A program made the translations under genes and the position numbers. A stretch of 64,000 nucleotides of DNA from Argopecten irradians (lineage: Eukaryota > Mollusca > Bivalvia > Pectinida > Pectinidae), in NCBI RefSeq assembly GCF_041381155.1, contig NC_091139.1, forward strand, positions 9,052,383 to 9,116,382, read 5' to 3'. The stretch's first letter is position 1. Every line of letters begins with the position of its first letter. Below are positions 60,880 through 64,000 of this stretch, in pieces. A model generated the notes under the pieces. It ran no database searches. It was given only the letters and a program-made list of their open reading frames with translations, and was not told the origin of the DNA.

Positions 60880-63800
60880 ACTCATTAAGACACAAATTAT
60901 TGCTCACAACACATTGCAAGAGAGTTAAGGGAATGAAAACACATGTATAATTATAATAAATGTTCCAAGCAAAGTCATAACATAAAACAATATTAGGCGG
61001 ATAGTATTGCACATGATTGTCTCATGGGTGTGGTTTAGAATCAACAATACATTTTCAAGCCCTAGTTTCACTAGATTTCCCTAATGCAAGGCAAACTTCT
61101 TGACTTGAAACTCTCTGAACAAAATCTTTACAAAAAGTCTGCAATGTTTCATGGGGTATTTTAAATTAACGATTTTTCTTAATTAAGGAATATTCATGTC
61201 CAGGAAATGTTCCGAGAACGGATATCAATTTCATATAGTTATTTTGTCCGGCACGCACGAACATAGCGATGTAATTGACAATTAGCTACACTCATACACC
61301 AGGATGAAGATCCTCTGTTGCTTGGCTGGATTGGCTGGCTTTGGATATACACATATTTTGTGTTTAAGGATAAATATCATCAACTTTCCGGTCAATTTAA
61401 CATGGAAGTGTGCCAGTTTTCACCAAATATCTATCTTTGTGTTTCTCTTTCGTACGCAAACAGATGGACAAAATTACTCTTATTCATATTTCTGTGTAAG
61501 ATAACGATTCTCAGTTGCAGCTATTATGTACGGTATGCAAGAAGGCACACCAGTTTACTTCGTTTAGGATTTTAAAGTGTTGGTTTTTTTTAATTGATAT
61601 TAAGCATTATAAAATTCACCAATATAGTCAATATTACATAGTATCTGCCCTTTCCTAGACGCTTTGTTTTTGTCTAGTATTACATACTATCCATCATTGT
61701 ATTGTATATGTTGTCACTCTCAAGAAGTCATGTGTTAGGAAAATCGTTGGTCTTATTAGTGTAACGCCATATTAACAGCCATTGTCATATAATGACGTGC
61801 CAGGTTTGTTGGTGGAGAAAAGCCGGAGAAAAAACACCGATCACCGGTCAGTACCTGGCAAATCGCATCCCAGAGGTGGAGAGCTTGTGATAATATGTCA
61901 GGACATCTTAAACACTCGGCCATTTATCGTATTTTATTGTCTCAAATAAAATGCATAACATCTGTTTTATCTGGCATTTTACAGAACAGATGTAACAGAA
62001 ATTAAACAGGAAAGTGACGCTAAATGGGATCTGAACATGGGGATTCCTTGTCAAATATCTATTAACAATAATTGCTTCCATTGCCTTCTTGATCTATTGT
62101 GAATTATGTATTACGTGACTGTGTCCTGATAAAGGGTTGGGCTATATCAAGAACGTCATTGTCAAGATACAGATTACTACATGTAATAAAGACACTACAA
62201 AGCGGCGCTTATCTATGAAATCGGTCTGACTAGCTAGTTTAACGTCTTATGACTATGTTTAGGAAATAGATAATGCGTTATCAGAAATTGTCTGTACATA
62301 TCAGTATCTCGCAAGAGCGACAAGAAAGGCGTATTTTTTGTGATGCCAGAAAAGTAATAAATACTTTCTAGAACGAAAACCAATTAATGAATAGTTTACA
62401 GCATAAAATATCATCAACAGGCTAAATTTTAAGTCGTTTTCGTGATGAAAATGTATTAAATGGGTTTTTTTATTACCAATGATCGTTCGGTTAATTAAGA
62501 CTTCATCTGATAATGATTTACTTGTGCAATGTTGGAAGTGAGAGGTACTACGACCATATCATTACTGAAGGCACCGACAAATTAAAAGGCTTTCGAATGT
62601 CAAACGTAGACTCTAATAAAAAAGAAAATAAAGATATGGACAAACACAGTGATGGAACAGGATTCATAAAAAATGGAAAGTCAGCAATTACGTTGATATA
62701 CTCACATGTGTCCCCACGAGATTGCATCAACTTATTAATTTATCTGGTCACACCTGCGACAGAACTAATGTTTTGTGACGTTCCTGAGCTCCAACATCGA
62801 TAGATAATTATCTGTTGCTCGTACATCGGAGAACGACTTTCGCTAGTTCACAGTAGCTCTGACCCATGCATACGTGCTGAAACACATTATTATAATTATA
62901 AATCAAGTAACCGTAGAAAAGAAAAACAGGTCAAAAAGACGTACATACCGTAGCAAGAGATCTGAAAAGGAGTTCCAAAATAGTATGAATGTTTAGTTTT
63001 GTTAAATTCATTTTGTGAAATTGCAATTGCTTAACGTCGAATTGTGTTTGATCAACGTCGAAATTATTGCTGCTTAGAACAGCGCCGTTACTTACTTCTT
63101 ATTGATTTCTGTATCTCTGATAAAATAAATTATAGGCTTGAAGAAAAAAACAACTTGACATATCGACGAATAGACCGAAACCCGATGTGCACTCTGTTTA
63201 CATGTGTATTTAGGTTGTCATTTTATATACCGATAGACCAAATTATTACCTCGGTAAGCCTCTGAATACAATATATACTAAAACATTTCGGATTTGATTT
63301 TTTCAACAATAAATCCATATTGTTTTGCTTGTATAAAATATGCCAAGTTGCAATCAAATCATTATGTTTTGTTAAATCTTTTGATGTACTTTATAGAGAC
63401 AGATGTAACGTCATCCGAAAACAAACATTTTCCATTAGCTTCACAATAGGAAGGAATATTTCACATAAATCAAGCATAATGTTACCAACGTCACCATGAC
63501 AACGTCATCATTGTATAGGAATCTGACGGGGAATATTGAATCATGAAAATTATGCAATCAAAACAGACGTTTTATCACTAGTTGTTGTGTTGTTAAGGTT
63601 ATGAGGGGATACATATAATGAAAATCTAGCAAGCTGGGTTACATAAAATTTTAACAAGGCTCAACTATTATTATAGTCAAAAGTTATATCCTCATAGTTA
63701 CACTTTGTAAGTGTTGGATTAGGTTGCTCCTTTGGTCAGAAATGTAATAATTATAAAACACTTGACAGCTGATTCAATTGGAACTCCCTGTCTGTTATGG

Positions 63801-64000
63801 AGAACAGTATTGGTAAAGCGTAATTCTCCATTTCTTCGCCACGTCAATTTATCATCTGCCAAAAATAGCACCAGAATAGCACTGCGTGTGTCGGTTTATA
63901 AAATGGAACTATTTCTATTCTGTAAGAGTTGTGTGATGTAAAAAAAACCCAGATAAAACCGGAGAAATTGTATGAACGAAATCTCCTCGAGGTGATAACT
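60880..64000. other. No convincing gene
   Basis: Short frames only. One at 61304 begins MKILCCLAGLAGFG, which is signal-peptide-like, but it has no supporting exons. A string at 61797-61860 (CAGGTTTGTTGGTGGAGAAA...CACCGATCACCGGTCAGTAC) looks like a dispersed repeat. Nothing else is recognised. Confidence 0.5.

Noticed and set aside
61304-61575. Signal-peptide-like start MKILCCLAGLAG
   Set aside because: A single short frame without further exons or a recognisable mature domain.

Overview
The window is an AT-rich, repeat-rich metazoan nuclear segment. Small exons with GT-AG introns, AATAAA signals, a CYP2-like P450 pair, a vitamin K-dependent gamma-carboxylase pair and dense MITE/foldback content point to a lophotrochozoan. 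A bivalve mollusc is my best guess; this is inference and the species cannot be fixed from the sequence alone.

Layout. 1-4.3 kb (+): the last six coding exons of a gamma-glutamyl carboxylase (GGCX)-like gene whose 5' part lies outside the window. 7.65-22.5 kb (+): a complete second GGCX-like gene, 15 coding exons and 725 codons by my splicing, in phase at every junction. The two are tandem paralogues, old enough to be only about 40% identical in the compared exon. 22.5-38.3 kb holds no intact gene. It carries a 3.4 kb foldback element, an adjoining LTR fossil, a MITE, one orphan GGCX-type exon and the 3' part of a LINE. 38.5-45.9 kb (-): a complete five-exon CYP2-like cytochrome P450 (494 codons), with a 2.2 kb foldback element and a local duplication in its first intron. 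49.4-52.0 kb (-): a decayed tandem copy of that P450 without its first exon and most of the I-helix exon. 53.1-54.2 kb (-): the 5' part of a LINE that stops at the base where the 35 kb piece starts. 54.2-64 kb: no convincing gene, only short repeats.

The strongest unusual signal is inside the GGCX pair. In gene 1 (before the LLSGKDY exon) and in gene 2 (before exon 3), a tandem array of about 61-63 bp units spans the 3' splice site, so each unit repeats an acceptor-like site plus about 30 bases of the following exon. The two arrays are at different introns and unrelated in sequence, but have the same architecture. Gene 2 also carries a 0.9 kb 11-bp minisatellite ending about 80 bp before exon 14, a 44-bp array with paired splice-site motifs and a roughly 130-bp array.

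How the genes work together. GGCX is an ER membrane enzyme that carboxylates glutamates using reduced vitamin K. The P450 is an ER-anchored monooxygenase. Nothing in the window links the two functionally; they are neighbours on opposite strands separated by mobile-element debris.
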